DNA of 64,000 nt from Halodesulfovibrio sp. (lineage in GTDB: Bacteria > Desulfobacterota > Desulfovibrionia > Desulfovibrionales > Desulfovibrionaceae), in assembly GCF_025210605.1 (NCBI RefSeq), contig NZ_JAOARI010000017.1:1-64000 (forward strand). The letters run 5' to 3'. The notes under the pieces are model-generated. The model had not been told where the DNA came from. It saw only the letters and a program-made list of their open reading frames with translations, and did no database searches. Each line of letters opens with the position of its first letter. Positions within the stretch are counted from its first letter, which is position 1. Shown here piece after piece: positions 1 to 9,192 of the stretch. The translations under genes were made by a program, and so were the position numbers.

Positions 1-30
1 AAAAGCTCTTACACTTTCGTGTAAGAGCTT
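1..30 (-). terminator. Rho-independent terminator of the tRNA-Gln/tRNA-Glu transcript
   Basis: A 12-bp perfect stem (positions 3-14 with 19-30) with a TTTC loop lies just downstream of tRNA-Glu on the minus strand and runs into a T-tract cut by the window edge. The same hairpin recurs behind the second tRNA-Glu at 43033-43060. Confidence 0.85.
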
Positions 31-39
31 AACTTGCTT

Positions 40-117
40 TGGCGTCCCCAAGGGGATTTGAACCCCTGTCGCCTGCGTGAAAGGCAGGTGTCCTGGGCCA
101 GGCTAGACGATGGGGAC
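40..117 (-). tRNA. tRNA-Glu (anticodon TTC)
   Basis: The minus strand folds as a cloverleaf: acceptor GTCCCCA pairs with TGGGGAC, the anticodon stem CCTGC/GCAGG carries loop CTTTCAC (anticodon TTC), and the T-arm contains GGTTCAAAT. The CCA end is encoded. It lies 51 bp downstream of tRNA-Gln, with which it appears to be co-transcribed. A copy identical across the tRNA lies at 43070-43147. Confidence 0.97.
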
Positions 118-168
118 GCGTCGAAATATGTATTTCTAAAAAAACTAGATATATTCTTAGAAAAAATT

Positions 169-243
169 TGGCTGGGCTACAAGGACTCGAACCTTGATTA
201 ACGGAGCCAGAACCCGTCGTCCTGCCAATTGAACGATAGCCCA
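169..243 (-). tRNA. tRNA-Gln (anticodon CTG)
   Basis: Acceptor TGGGCTA pairs with TAGCCCA, the anticodon stem ACGGG/TCCGT carries loop TTCTGGC (anticodon CTG, reading CAG), the T-arm has GGTTCGAGT, and CCA is encoded. It lies immediately downstream of glnS, whose product charges it, but a terminator and a promoter separate the two, so linkage need not mean co-transcription. Confidence 0.96.
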
Positions 244-257
244 GCAAGTGAGATGTG

Positions 258-286
258 TATCTATGGAAAACACAGCCCTCTGTCAA
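258..286 (-). promoter_or_regulatory. Sigma-70-type promoter of tRNA-Gln/tRNA-Glu
   Basis: On the minus strand a consensus -35 TTGACA (286-281) and a -10 TAGATA (263-258) are separated by 17 bp, about 15 bp upstream of the tRNA-Gln 5' end. The second tRNA-Glu has a very similar promoter at the equivalent place. Confidence 0.65.
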
Positions 287-348
287 CGGAAATTTTCAAA
301 AAAAAGACAAAAAGTAAAGCTTATTGCTTGAAACAGCATTATTATCGA

Positions 349-381
349 CAAAAAAATCCCCTGCTTTGCAAAGCAGGGGAT
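349..381 (-). terminator. Terminator of glnS
   Basis: A nearly uninterrupted 13-bp palindrome at 356-381 (ATCCCCTGCTTTG and its complement) follows the glnS stop codon by about 20 bp and leads into a run of T on the minus strand. Confidence 0.85.
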
Positions 382-401
382 CACTAATAGTCAAACTTTA
401 T

Positions 402-2111
402 TTATTTCTGGTTGCGCTCTACACGCTTCCAGCTGTCACGCAATGTTGCTGTACGGTTAAACACAGGCTTTTCAGTAGTCGTATCAAGATCTGCACAATA
501 GTAGCCAAGACGTTCAAACTGTACGCGCTCACCAGCTTTGCATTCAGCCAAACGCGGCTCAAGGTATGCGGTGATAATTTTTTCAGAATCAGGATTAATG
601 TAGTCGATAAAAGTCTTTCCTTCCTCGACCTTATTTGGATTCTCTTTCTCAAAAAGCGGTTCGTACAAACGCACTTCGGCAGGAACTGCATGCTTTACAG
701 AAACCCAGTGCAAGGTGCCTTTTACTTTACGTCCGTCTTCAGACCAGCCACCCTTTGTTTCAGGATCGTAGGTACAATGGATTTCAGTAATTTCACCGTT
801 CTCATCTTTCACAACATCAGTACACGTAATGTAGTATGCGTAGCGCAGACGAACTTCTTTACCTACAGTAAGGCGGAAGAATTTTCGAGGTGCTTCTTCT
901 CGGAAATCTGCACGTTCGATATATAACTCACGAGAGAAAGGAACGGTACGCTTGCCGTACTCTTCAAGCTCTGGATGCAGCGGCATTTCAAACTCATCAA
1001 CCTGATCTTCCGGGTAGTTTGTGATAACCACTTTTACCGGATCAACAACACCCATCAAGCGTGGTGCTACAGCATTAAGTTTTTCACGCATGCAGAATTC
1101 GAGCATCGCAGCATCAACCATAGAATCTGCTTTTGCTACGCCGATACGGGAACAAAATTCGCGAATAGCTTCCGGTGGACAACCACGACGACGCAGACCG
1201 GAAATGGTCGGCATGCGAGGATCATCCCAACCACGCACATGTCCTTCTTCTACAAGCTGGATAAGCTTGCGCTTGGAAAGAACAGTGTGCGTAAGATTAA
1301 GGCGTGCGAACTCAATCTGCTGCGGGCGGTACACACCAAGAGTCTCAAGCAACCAGTCATACAGCTCACGGTTGTTTTCAAACTCAAGAGTACAAATTGA
1401 ATGCGTAATATGTTCCTGAGAATCAGAAAGGCAATGTGCAAAGTCGTACATCGGGTAAATGCACCACGCATCACCTGTTCGATGGTGCGTTGCTCTGCGG
1501 ATACGGTACAATGCAGGGTCGCGCATAATCATGTTCGGTGATGCCATGTCAATTTTGGCACGCAGTACGCATTCACCGTCTGCAAATTCGCCGTTACGCA
1601 TCCGATTGAACAAATCAAGGTTTTCTTCAACGCTACGGGTGCGGTAAGGGCTTTCTGTACCTGGCTCAGTAAGGGTTCCACGCATTTCACGGATAGCTTC
1701 CGGTGTGGAATGATCCACATACGCTTTGCCCATTTCGATCAGCTTTACAGCGTGACCAAAGAGCACTTCAAAATAGTCAGAAGTATAAAATGGCTTTTCG
1801 CCCCAATCAAAACCGAGCCATGTAACATCTTCCTGAATGGAACGAACGTATTCGTCTTCCTCTTTCAACGGGTTTGTGTCGTCAAAACGAAGGTTGCAAA
1901 TGCCGCCTTCGTGCTCTTGCGCAATGCCAAAGTTCAAGCAAATGGATTTTGCATGCCCAAGATGCAGATAGCCGTTCGGCTCCGGTGGAAAACGGGTATG
2001 TACACGTCCATCGTACTTACCGCTTTCGCAATCTTCAGCAATAATAGTGCGGATAAAATCCAGACTGGTTCCTTCGTTGTTCTCTTCAGTCGCTACAGGA
2101 GCCTTACTCAT
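402..2111 (-). CDS. glnS: Glutaminyl-tRNA synthetase
   Basis: 569 residues, the usual length for bacterial GlnRS. It attaches glutamine to tRNA-Gln in the cytoplasm. The class I signatures are visible: the HIGH-type motif HLGH within [14 protein letters not shown] near residue 50 and the KMSKS-type motif VLSKRK near residue 275. [14 protein letters not shown] is the signature that separates GlnRS from GluRS. The C-terminal half has the anticodon-binding beta-barrels, ending in a typical [11 protein letters not shown] segment. It is followed on the same strand by tRNA-Gln(CTG) and tRNA-Glu. Presence of GlnRS suggests direct charging rather than the Glu-tRNA(Gln) amidation route, although gatCAB could lie elsewhere. 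Confidence 0.97.
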   Translation of the reverse strand: MSKAPVATEENNEGTSLDFIRTIIAEDCESGKYDGRVHTRFPPEPNGYLHLGHAKSICLNFGIAQEHEGGICNLRFDDTNPLKEEDEYVRSIQEDVTWLGFDWGEKPFYTSDYFEVLFGHAVKLIEMGKAYVDHSTPEAIREMRGTLTEPGTESPYRTRSVEENLDLFNRMRNGEFADGECVLRAKIDMASPNMIMRDPALYRIRRATHHRTGDAWCIYPMYDFAHCLSDSQEHITHSICTLEFENNRELYDWLLETLGVYRPQQIEFARLNLTHTVLSKRKLIQLVEEGHVRGWDDPRMPTISGLRRRGCPPEAIREFCSRIGVAKADSMVDAAMLEFCMREKLNAVAPRLMGVVDPVKVVITNYPEDQVDEFEMPLHPELEEYGKRTVPFSRELYIERADFREEAPRKFFRLTVGKEVRLRYAYYITCTDVVKDENGEITEIHCTYDPETKGGWSEDGRKVKGTLHWVSVKHAVPAEVRLYEPLFEKENPNKVEEGKTFIDYINPDSEKIITAYLEPRLAECKAGERVQFERLGYYCADLDTTTEKPVFNRTATLRDSWKRVERNQK

Positions 2112-2767
2112 GAATACGTCCTCTAAATCTATTTCTTCGCATTGGTGCGATTATGAACAATTTATAAGCGGATGACATACGGGAAACAATCGCGACGGTC
2201 AATTAACATGCTTCACCGTATATATTTTTAAAATCATTTTCGCCTCATAACCGTGTAACATTATATAGAAGCATGGCAAATGCTCCAAGTACAAATCAAA
2301 TCGTATCTCAAAGAACAAGGCTTGGCACATGAAATTTATTCCGCAGACCCAGCATCTGTTTTTTCTTTCTGCCTAGAGCTTCTCCGGCACCGTCTGCTTA
2401 ATCCATACCATTGCACGAAAGAACCTTGCCATATTTTGCAACTGAAATGTAATTTTTATTTTATATTATCAACTTTTTTAAAATTACTGAGCACAACTTC
2501 ACTTTTTATCAGTACGAAACTTCTTCTTTTATATCAGGAGATAATTGAACACTTACATAAACTAAATTTGATATATTAAGTTTATGGAATATATTTTTTA
2601 CTTTTTTGATAAAAAGAGCAGTTTTCGTTTTGACAATTTTAGTATTTTCGTGAACAAAGAATATGAACGGGACGTTATTTATTCTCGATTGCGCTAGACG
2701 ACGCTCAATTGAACAACCATATTGCTAAAATAAAAGGCAATACGTTTTTTTAACGCTGGAGGAACAT
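2112..2767. other. 656-bp AT-rich intergenic region between glnS and livK
   Basis: This holds the divergent promoter regions of glnS and livK. A plus-strand frame at 2280-2579 could encode 99 residues, but it lacks a convincing ribosome-binding site and its composition turns into hydrophobic low-complexity sequence. I see no terminator or known RNA here. Confidence 0.5.
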
Positions 2768-3889
2768 ATGAAATTTTCTGGTCTGGTTAAGTCCATCATA
2801 ACCGGTCTCGCCGTTACAGCATTGTGTGTCCCTGCATTTGCCGCAGACACAATCAAACTCGGCGTAGCTGGTGCCCACAGTGGCGACCTTGCTTCCTATG
2901 GTTTGCCTACTGTTAATGCAGCAAAAGTTGTTGTTGAAAAAATCAATGCCGCCGGTGGCGTAAATGGTAAACAAGTTGAACTGCTCATTCAGGATGACCA
3001 GTGCAAACCTGAACAAGCTACAAACGTAGCAACCAAACTTGTTTCTGACGGCGCAGACATTGTTCTCGGTCATATCTGCTCAGGTGCCACGAAAGCAGCA
3101 TTGCCTATCTACACAGAAGGCAAACTTATCGCCATGTCACCAAGTGCTACCAACCCTATGCTTACCCAGTCCGGTGACTACCCTACATTCTTCCGCACCA
3201 TCGCATCTGACGATATGCAGGCTCGTCTCGGTGTTGATTTTGCCATCGAAAAGCTTGGTGCGAAAAAAATTGCCGTACTTCACGATAAGGGTGACTACGG
3301 CAAAGGCTATGCAGAATTTGCACGCAAATTTATTGAAGAAGGCGGCAAAGCCGAAGTTGTTATGTTTGAAGGCGTAACACCTGGTGCTCCTGACTACTCA
3401 GCAGTAGTACAAAAAATCCGTCGCAACAAAGCAGATACCGTTATTTACGGCGGCTACCATCCGGAAGCTTCCAAGCTCGTCACACAGATGCGCAAAAAAC
3501 GTATTAAAGCAAACTTCGTTTCTGATGACGGCGTAAAAGACGATACATTTATCAAAGTGGCTGGCAAAAATGCAGAAGGCGTATACGCTTCCGGCCCTAT
3601 CGATGTATCTAATCTGCCAATGTACAAAGAAGCCATCGCGGCACACGTAAAAATGTTCGGAACCGAGCCGGGCGCATTCTACCCGGCAGCATACGCAGCA
3701 ACAGTAGCAATGCTCACAGCAATTGAACGTGCAGATTCCACTGACTACGATGCAGTTACAGCTAAGCTTCGCAGCGAATTTGTTGATACTCCTGTAGGTA
3801 AAATCAAGTTCAACGAAAAAGGCGATGCAGAAGGCGTTGGTTTCTCCATGTATCAAGTTCAGAACGGTAAATACGTAGAACTCAAATAA
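2768..3889 (+). CDS. livK: Branched-chain amino acid ABC transporter, periplasmic binding protein
   Basis: 373 residues. A Sec signal peptide (MKFSGLVKSIITGLAV to the AFA|AD cleavage site at about residue 25) is followed by a type I periplasmic binding fold beginning DTIKLGVAGAHSG. A Cys pair (DDQCKPEQ and GHICSGAT) matches the disulfide usual in LivJ/LivK proteins. The start has a strong GGAGG six bases upstream. It captures leucine, isoleucine or valine in the periplasm and delivers them to LivHMGF, whose genes follow. The terminator after it suggests it is made in excess over the membrane components, as is common for binding proteins. Exact amino acid specificity cannot be read from sequence. 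Confidence 0.92.
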   Translation: MKFSGLVKSIITGLAVTALCVPAFAADTIKLGVAGAHSGDLASYGLPTVNAAKVVVEKINAAGGVNGKQVELLIQDDQCKPEQATNVATKLVSDGADIVLGHICSGATKAALPIYTEGKLIAMSPSATNPMLTQSGDYPTFFRTIASDDMQARLGVDFAIEKLGAKKIAVLHDKGDYGKGYAEFARKFIEEGGKAEVVMFEGVTPGAPDYSAVVQKIRRNKADTVIYGGYHPEASKLVTQMRKKRIKANFVSDDGVKDDTFIKVAGKNAEGVYASGPIDVSNLPMYKEAIAAHVKMFGTEPGAFYPAAYAATVAMLTAIERADSTDYDAVTAKLRSEFVDTPVGKIKFNEKGDAEGVGFSMYQVQNGKYVELK

Positions 3890-3910
3890 ACCGCATTGAC
3901 CGCAACTACT

Positions 3911-3943
3911 ACGGGGAGCAGTCTCGTATTGCTCCCCGTTTTA
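3911..3943 (+). terminator. Terminator or attenuator between livK and livH
   Basis: A 10-bp stem ACGGGGAGCA/TGCTCCCCGT (3911-3920 with 3930-3939) is followed by TTTT. Its place inside the liv operon suggests partial termination that lowers livHMGF expression relative to livK. Confidence 0.8.
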
Positions 3944-4008
3944 CTCAGATAATAGCCTTTGTACCTGCAAATATTTTGCAGACAGGCATCTCTGACAGGG
4001 ACATACAC

Positions 4009-4917
4009 ATGGATTGGGAATTTTTCATCGAATTGGGTCTTGGCGGATTAACGCGCGGGAGTATCTACGCTCTCATCGCTATCGGCTATACGATGGTATA
4101 CGGTATTATTGAGCTTATTAACTTCGCACATGGCGAAATTTATATGCTCGGTGCATTTACCGGTCTTATCGTTGCCGGAGTTATGGGTGTGTACGGATTT
4201 CCTGCTGTTGCAATCCTGCTTATGGCAATAGTTATTGCCGTACTGTACTGTGCTGCCTACGGGTACACTATGGAAAAAGTGGCATACAAGCCGCTTAGAG
4301 GCGCTGCTCGCCTCTCTCCACTTATTTCTGCTATCGGTATGTCACTCTTTCTCCAGAACTACATTATTCTGGCGCAAACGTCCGACTTTTTACCGTTTCC
4401 AACGCTGATTCCAGACTTTGAATTTATGGAGCCGATTGCACACATTTTCGGCTCTACAGATTTAGTCATTGTTGTAGCCAGTGCAATTTCCATGGCTGCA
4501 CTTACCGTGTTCATTAAATTTACCAAAATGGGCAAAGCCATGCGTGCTACCGCCCAGAACCGTAAAATGGCAATGCTCCTCGGCATTAACGCCGACAGGA
4601 TTATTTCTACAACCTTCATCATTGGCTCTTCACTGGCTGCTCTCGGTGGTGTGCTTATTTCAACGCACTCAGGTCAGCTCAACTTTATGATCGGTTTTAT
4701 TGCCGGTGTAAAAGCATTTACGGCTGCGGTTCTCGGCGGCATCGGCTCCATTCCCGGCGCCATGCTCGGCGGACTCTTCCTCGGACTGACAGAAAGCTAT
4801 GCAGCAGGATACATTTCCAGTGACTACGAAGACGTGTTCGCCTTCTCCTTGCTGGTTATCTTCCTCATTTTCCGTCCATCCGGTATTCTGGGTAAAGCCC
4901 CTGTGGAAAAGGTATAA
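4009..4917 (+). CDS. livH: Branched-chain amino acid ABC transporter, permease LivH
   Basis: 302 residues from the ATG at 4009, chosen because AGGG sits 8 bases upstream and the protein then begins MDWEFFIELGLGGLTRGSIY as LivH proteins do; an in-frame ATG at 3976 would add 11 unlikely residues. There are about eight hydrophobic membrane segments, a typical YTMVYGIIELINFAHGEIY segment near the N-terminus, and a cytoplasmic coupling region around GKAMRATAQN. It forms the inner-membrane channel with LivM. The gene is second in livKHMGF. Confidence 0.94.
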   Translation: MDWEFFIELGLGGLTRGSIYALIAIGYTMVYGIIELINFAHGEIYMLGAFTGLIVAGVMGVYGFPAVAILLMAIVIAVLYCAAYGYTMEKVAYKPLRGAARLSPLISAIGMSLFLQNYIILAQTSDFLPFPTLIPDFEFMEPIAHIFGSTDLVIVVASAISMAALTVFIKFTKMGKAMRATAQNRKMAMLLGINADRIISTTFIIGSSLAALGGVLISTHSGQLNFMIGFIAGVKAFTAAVLGGIGSIPGAMLGGLFLGLTESYAAGYISSDYEDVFAFSLLVIFLIFRPSGILGKAPVEKV

Positions 4918-4977
4918 CCGTATTCACTCGTAACGAAAGAAGGAGTTGCAGAACATAGTTTTCTGCGAAGAGATACA

Positions 4978-6201
4978 ATGCAAGGACTGAAACAATCCAT
5001 AATTACCAGTTTGTGGTTCATGTTCCTTACATTTCCTATCATGGTTGTTCGAGTAAATACCATTGAGAACACCGTTGAATGGAGATGGATGAACCTTGCC
5101 TACGTCGGCGTTGCTATATTCGTATTGTCATACGTATGGCGCTGGGCTTTGGCTCGTAAGGAAGCAAAACAATTTGAAACTGAACCTGCAACAAAACCGA
5201 AAAAACAACTTTGGATATCCCGTGCTCTTGAAGAACCGGCAGTTGCACGCCCTGCTCTTGCAGCGGTGTTTGCATTAAGCATCGCTATGCCGTTACTCGT
5301 AAGCACCTACCAGACGAACATTTTCATTTCATTTTTGTTGTATGTTATTCTCGGTCTCGGCTTGAATATTATCGTAGGCGTAGCGGGTCTTCTTTTCTTG
5401 GGACACGCAGCGTTCTATGCAATCGGAGCGTACAGTTACGCCCTGCTCAACCATTATTTCGGAATTGGCTTCTGGATAGCCCTGCCTCTCGGCGGCTTAT
5501 TCGCCTGTCTTGGCGGCATTATGCTCGCCTTCCCTGTGCTTCGTTTGCGTGGTGACTACCTTGCAATTGTTACACTCGGTTTCGGCGAGATCATCCGGCT
5601 TGTTCTGGAAAACTGGAGTGACTTAACAGGCGGCCCTTCCGGTATTTCCAATATCGACAGACCGGGTCTGTTCGGCATGGAGCTTTCCGTAGCGGACGCT
5701 AATATCTACATTTACTACATCGTTCTTGCTCTCGCCATCATTACGATGATTGCAGTGCAGCGACTGAAAAACTCACGTATCGGTCGTGCATTACAGGCAC
5801 TACGTGAAGATGAAATCGCCTGTCAGGCAATGGGCATTGATCGAGTAAACGTAAAACTTATGGCATTCGGGCTGGGTACGGCATGGGCTGGTTTTGCAGG
5901 TGTAATTTTTGCTGCAAAAACAACCTTTATCAACCCTGCCAGCTTCACCTTTATGGAATCGGCAATCATCTTATCCATCGTAGTACTTGGTGGCATGGGA
6001 TCAAACCTTGGTGTAATCCTCGGCTCTGCTTTCCTCGTACTTATGCCGGAATATCTGCGTGCATTCTCCGAATACCGCATGATTCTGTTTGCGGCTGCTA
6101 TGGTGCTCATGATGGTATTCCGTCCACAAGGACTTATTGCTCCAAAGGGACGTAAATACCATGTAGATGACCCCGATCTTGCAAAAGAAGGAGGAGCGTA
6201 A
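4978..6201 (+). CDS. livM: Branched-chain amino acid ABC transporter, permease LivM
   Basis: 407 residues. It has an N-terminal extension of about 100 residues with two membrane segments, as in longer LivM proteins, and then the conserved core with GLGLNIIVGVAGLLFLGHAA and RLRGDYLAIVTLGFGEI. The coupling segment GRALQALREDEIACQAMGI lies near residue 270. It pairs with LivH in the inner membrane. Its stop codon overlaps the livG start codon (TAATG), so translation of the two is probably coupled. Confidence 0.94.
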   Translation: MQGLKQSIITSLWFMFLTFPIMVVRVNTIENTVEWRWMNLAYVGVAIFVLSYVWRWALARKEAKQFETEPATKPKKQLWISRALEEPAVARPALAAVFALSIAMPLLVSTYQTNIFISFLLYVILGLGLNIIVGVAGLLFLGHAAFYAIGAYSYALLNHYFGIGFWIALPLGGLFACLGGIMLAFPVLRLRGDYLAIVTLGFGEIIRLVLENWSDLTGGPSGISNIDRPGLFGMELSVADANIYIYYIVLALAIITMIAVQRLKNSRIGRALQALREDEIACQAMGIDRVNVKLMAFGLGTAWAGFAGVIFAAKTTFINPASFTFMESAIILSIVVLGGMGSNLGVILGSAFLVLMPEYLRAFSEYRMILFAAAMVLMMVFRPQGLIAPKGRKYHVDDPDLAKEGGA

Positions 6202-6989
6202 TGTCTACAGTACTCAACGTAAGTTCGCTCTCCAAAAGTTTTGGTGGTCTGCGCGCCCTTAACGATGTTGACCTTACGGTGGACAGCGGGGAAATCGTAG
6301 CACTTATTGGTCCAAACGGAGCCGGTAAAACAACATTCTTTAACTGCATTACAGGCATTTATGAACCGACTGACGGCGATGTGTTCTTTACACCTCTTGG
6401 AGATACTGAACGCCGCGTCAACGGCATTAAGCCCAACAAAGTTACTGAACTTGGTATGGCACGAACCTTCCAGAATATTCGCCTTTTCAAAAATATGACT
6501 GTTCTGGAAAACGTTATGGTTGCCCGCCACTGCCGAACCAAAGCCGGAATTCTTGATGCGTTGCTGCGCCCGCCGCATGTAAAACGTGAAGAAAAAGAAA
6601 ATATTGAGAAAAGTTACGAGCTGCTCAAATACATAGGTCTTCATCAGCACTACAACGATCTTGCCTGCAACTTGCCGTACGGCGATCAACGCAGGTTGGA
6701 AATTGCCCGTGCTATGGCAACAGAACCTTCTCTGCTGTTGCTTGATGAACCTGCAGCGGGCATGAACCCGCAAGAGACAGCATCACTCAAGCAACTGGTG
6801 CTTGATATCCGCGACAAGTTCAATCTTGCCATTCTGCTTATTGAACATGACATGAGCATGGTTATGAGTCTGTCCGAACGCATCTACGTTATGGAGTACG
6901 GATGTCTCATTTCTCAGGGTACTCCTGAAGAGATCAGCAAAGATCCGCAGGTTATCAAAGCGTACCTCGGGGAGGAAAGCCATGCTTAA
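6201..6989 (+). CDS. livG: Branched-chain amino acid ABC transporter, ATP-binding protein LivG
   Basis: 262 residues. Walker A GPNGAGKTT lies near residue 37, a divergent signature LPYGDQRRLEIARA near 155, and Walker B LLLLDEPAAGMNP near 177, followed by the H-loop LIEHDMSMV. This order and the MNP variant after Walker B are usual for LivG. It powers uptake together with LivF. It overlaps livM by one base and livF by eight bases. Confidence 0.95.
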   Translation: MSTVLNVSSLSKSFGGLRALNDVDLTVDSGEIVALIGPNGAGKTTFFNCITGIYEPTDGDVFFTPLGDTERRVNGIKPNKVTELGMARTFQNIRLFKNMTVLENVMVARHCRTKAGILDALLRPPHVKREEKENIEKSYELLKYIGLHQHYNDLACNLPYGDQRRLEIARAMATEPSLLLLDEPAAGMNPQETASLKQLVLDIRDKFNLAILLIEHDMSMVMSLSERIYVMEYGCLISQGTPEEISKDPQVIKAYLGEESHA

Positions 6990-7686
6990 ATTAAACGGAA
7001 TCAACACATTCTATGGAAACATCCATGCCTTGCATGATGTGAGCCTGCATATTGATGAAGGCGAAATTGTAACGCTTATCGGTGCTAACGGCGCTGGTAA
7101 GTCCACAACGCTTATGTCCATTTGCGGTGGCACTCCGCCCCGCTCTGGTGAAATAACATTCGAAGGCAAACCGATCCATAAAACTAAAATGGATCAAATT
7201 GTCCGCCTCGGCATATCTCAAGTACCGGAAGGTCGCCTCATTTTCCCTGACTTGACTGTTATGGAAAATTTAGAGCTTGGTGCCTTTCTGCGTAATGACA
7301 AAGAAGCCATTAAGCGTGACATGGAATACGCCTTCAGCCTGTTCCCTATTCTGGAAGAACGCCAGAAGCAGACAGGCGGCACACTCTCCGGTGGTGAACA
7401 ACAAATGCTCGCTATCTCCCGTGCCCTGATGGCAAGACCGCGATTATTGCTCCTTGATGAGCCTTCCCTCGGACTTGCACCAATCATTATCCAGCAGATC
7501 TTCGAGATCATCCAAAAAGTAAACGCAACTGGTACTACCGTATTTCTTGTAGAACAGAATGCGAATCAGGCGCTCAAGATAGCGCACCGCGGATACGTGA
7601 TGGAAACAGGACACATTACCATGGAAGATGACGCAGCAACGCTGCTCGCCAACGAGGACGTAAAAAAAGCATACCTTGGCTTATAG
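6982..7686 (+). CDS. livF: Branched-chain amino acid ABC transporter, ATP-binding protein LivF
   Basis: 234 residues. Walker A GANGAGKST near residue 36, the signature LSGGEQQMLAISRALM near 133, and Walker B LLLLDEPSLGLAP near 155 are intact, with VEQNANQAL as the switch region, diagnostic of LivF. It is the second ATPase of the transporter and the last gene of the operon; a terminator follows within 20 bp. Confidence 0.95.
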   Translation: MLKLNGINTFYGNIHALHDVSLHIDEGEIVTLIGANGAGKSTTLMSICGGTPPRSGEITFEGKPIHKTKMDQIVRLGISQVPEGRLIFPDLTVMENLELGAFLRNDKEAIKRDMEYAFSLFPILEERQKQTGGTLSGGEQQMLAISRALMARPRLLLLDEPSLGLAPIIIQQIFEIIQKVNATGTTVFLVEQNANQALKIAHRGYVMETGHITMEDDAATLLANEDVKKAYLGL

Positions 7687-7703
7687 CCAAACCCATTCGA
7701 GAG

Positions 7704-7732
7704 AGGGCGTCAGCTGTTGCTGCGCCCTTTTT
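7704..7732 (+). terminator. Terminator of the liv operon
   Basis: Stem AGGGCG/CGCCCT (7704-7709 with 7723-7728) followed by a T-run, 18 bp after the livF stop codon. Confidence 0.75.
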
Positions 7733-7820
7733 CGGTTTCTAACACCTAAATTTTGATTAGCCATATCACTCCTGCATCATCTATGGTATCGAAAGGTAAA
7801 CACGATACAGGAAGGATATT

Positions 7821-8936
7821 ATGCAATTAGACATGCATTTTTACGGCACATATGCTCTTGCCCGTGCTGCTGGCATCCCGCAAGAGGATGCATACACAAT
7901 CGCATACGCTGCACAATATGTAGATGACTCAACAAAACAGGATAGCAAGCAACACGAAGATGGCGGTTTGCTCTACGGCATTGCTACCTCGCATGACGGT
8001 GGGCAGTGCGTCCTGAATTATCATAAAGACGTACATGGCTCCCGCGAAGAGCAACGCCGTGTATGGGTTCCTTTCCACTTTCTCCCCGGCGCAGAAGGAA
8101 AAGATTTCGAAGAACAACTTCTTTGCAAAAAGAACAGCAAGCCTGCGCAGGAAATGATGCAAAACCATCTTCGCCTAGCCGCAGAGAAACCATATGGGCT
8201 TGAACTGCTTGGAATTGCAGCCCACGTCTATATGGACACCTTTTCCCACTTTGGTTTTTCCGGCGTCAGTTCTTCGTTAAATAAAATTATCGACGGCAGT
8301 ATTAAGCCGCTTGAATTAAAAGACCCTAAAATGGCAGACTATGTTCTTTCCAAACTAGGGCGCTTCATCAAGCGTTACAAACTGGGCAGTGTTATCAGCT
8401 TTTTTGCAGAAGAAAGCACAGGCAGCCTCGGGCATGGCGCAGTAGCCACATTCCCTGACCGCCCATATTTGAAATGGTGTTTTGAATATGAATACCCGCA
8501 CGAAAGCACAACTTCCTCTCTTCCGATTGAGGCAGAACAAATAGAAGTGCGCGACAACAAAGTTCATTTCTTTGAAGGATGCGAACTCTTGTACCATTAC
8601 TTTAGAGGCTTTGCCGGAGCACGATACCCAGAGCCGGATGTCATTCCATTTGAAGACATTGCCGATGACATCAAAGAAATCATCGCAACAGAAGATGATT
8701 GCCACGGAAGAATTGATAAATGGCGTGCCCTTTCGTGGAAAAATACGCCGGTAATTAGCCAAAAAATCCGGTATAATAAAAGCGACTGGGAGAATCAGAA
8801 ATTTGACTTTGATGATTCTGAAGAATCAAAACATAATATTTCCAGTAACGTCTATCGATTCCATCAAGCGGCGGCTTACCATAGATACTATGTACTGAAA
8901 GACCTGCTGCCTGCACACGGCCTTGCCGCCTACTAG
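7821..8936 (+). CDS. DUF6765-type protein of unknown function
   Basis: 371 residues, no signal peptide and no membrane segment; the start has AGGAAGG upstream. I recognise it as similar to the DUF6765 proteins found in deltaproteobacteria. The N-terminal half is rich in conserved-looking His and Asp: MDMHFYGTYALA-type start, IAYAAQYVDDST, and AAHVYMDTFSHFGFSG near residue 140. That AH-x3-D-x3-H spacing resembles the metal-binding helix of zinc-dependent phospholipase C/S1-P1 folds, so a metal-binding hydrolase is possible, but this is inference. It stands alone between two terminators. Confidence 0.7.
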   Translation: MQLDMHFYGTYALARAAGIPQEDAYTIAYAAQYVDDSTKQDSKQHEDGGLLYGIATSHDGGQCVLNYHKDVHGSREEQRRVWVPFHFLPGAEGKDFEEQLLCKKNSKPAQEMMQNHLRLAAEKPYGLELLGIAAHVYMDTFSHFGFSGVSSSLNKIIDGSIKPLELKDPKMADYVLSKLGRFIKRYKLGSVISFFAEESTGSLGHGAVATFPDRPYLKWCFEYEYPHESTTSSLPIEAEQIEVRDNKVHFFEGCELLYHYFRGFAGARYPEPDVIPFEDIADDIKEIIATEDDCHGRIDKWRALSWKNTPVISQKIRYNKSDWENQKFDFDDSEESKHNISSNVYRFHQAAAYHRYYVLKDLLPAHGLAAY

Positions 8937-8954
8937 CCTGCAAGGCTGGTGTTC

Positions 8955-8988
8955 ACTGCGAAGTCTATCTGCAAAAGCGCAGTTTTTT
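8955..8988 (+). terminator. Terminator of the DUF6765 gene
   Basis: Stem ACTGCG/CGCAGT (8955-8960 with 8978-8983) followed by TTTTTT, shortly after the stop codon; an inner CTGC/GCAG pairing is also possible. Confidence 0.65.
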
Positions 8989-9080
8989 GTTCACCGCACC
9001 TGATGGAAACACGATCAAGCCAATAATCACGTAGGCTACTACTAAGACAATCCATACATTACGTTAGGATATAACACTCC

Positions 9081-9116
9081 TACCCGCTGCACAGCTTGTG
9101 TGGCGGGTACTTTTTT
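9081..9116 (+). terminator. Strong plus-strand terminator with no assigned upstream gene
   Basis: Stem TACCCGC/GCGGGTA (9081-9087 with 9103-9109) followed by CTTTTTT. It lies about 90 bp beyond the DUF6765 terminator, so it may be a second terminator for that gene or may end a short non-coding transcript. Confidence 0.7.
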
Positions 9117-9192
9117 GCAAAATGAACACTGCTTGTAATTGACTTTGATTATCAACTTCAATATTCTCCAACAAAACGTAACGGAGAAATGA

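Noticed and set aside
324..926. 200-codon plus-strand frame over glnS
   Set aside because: It is antisense to the well-supported glnS gene and crosses its terminator.
2280..2579. 99-codon frame between glnS and livK
   Set aside because: No ribosome-binding site, drifting composition and no family resemblance; the first residues recall a YbaK-like start only weakly.
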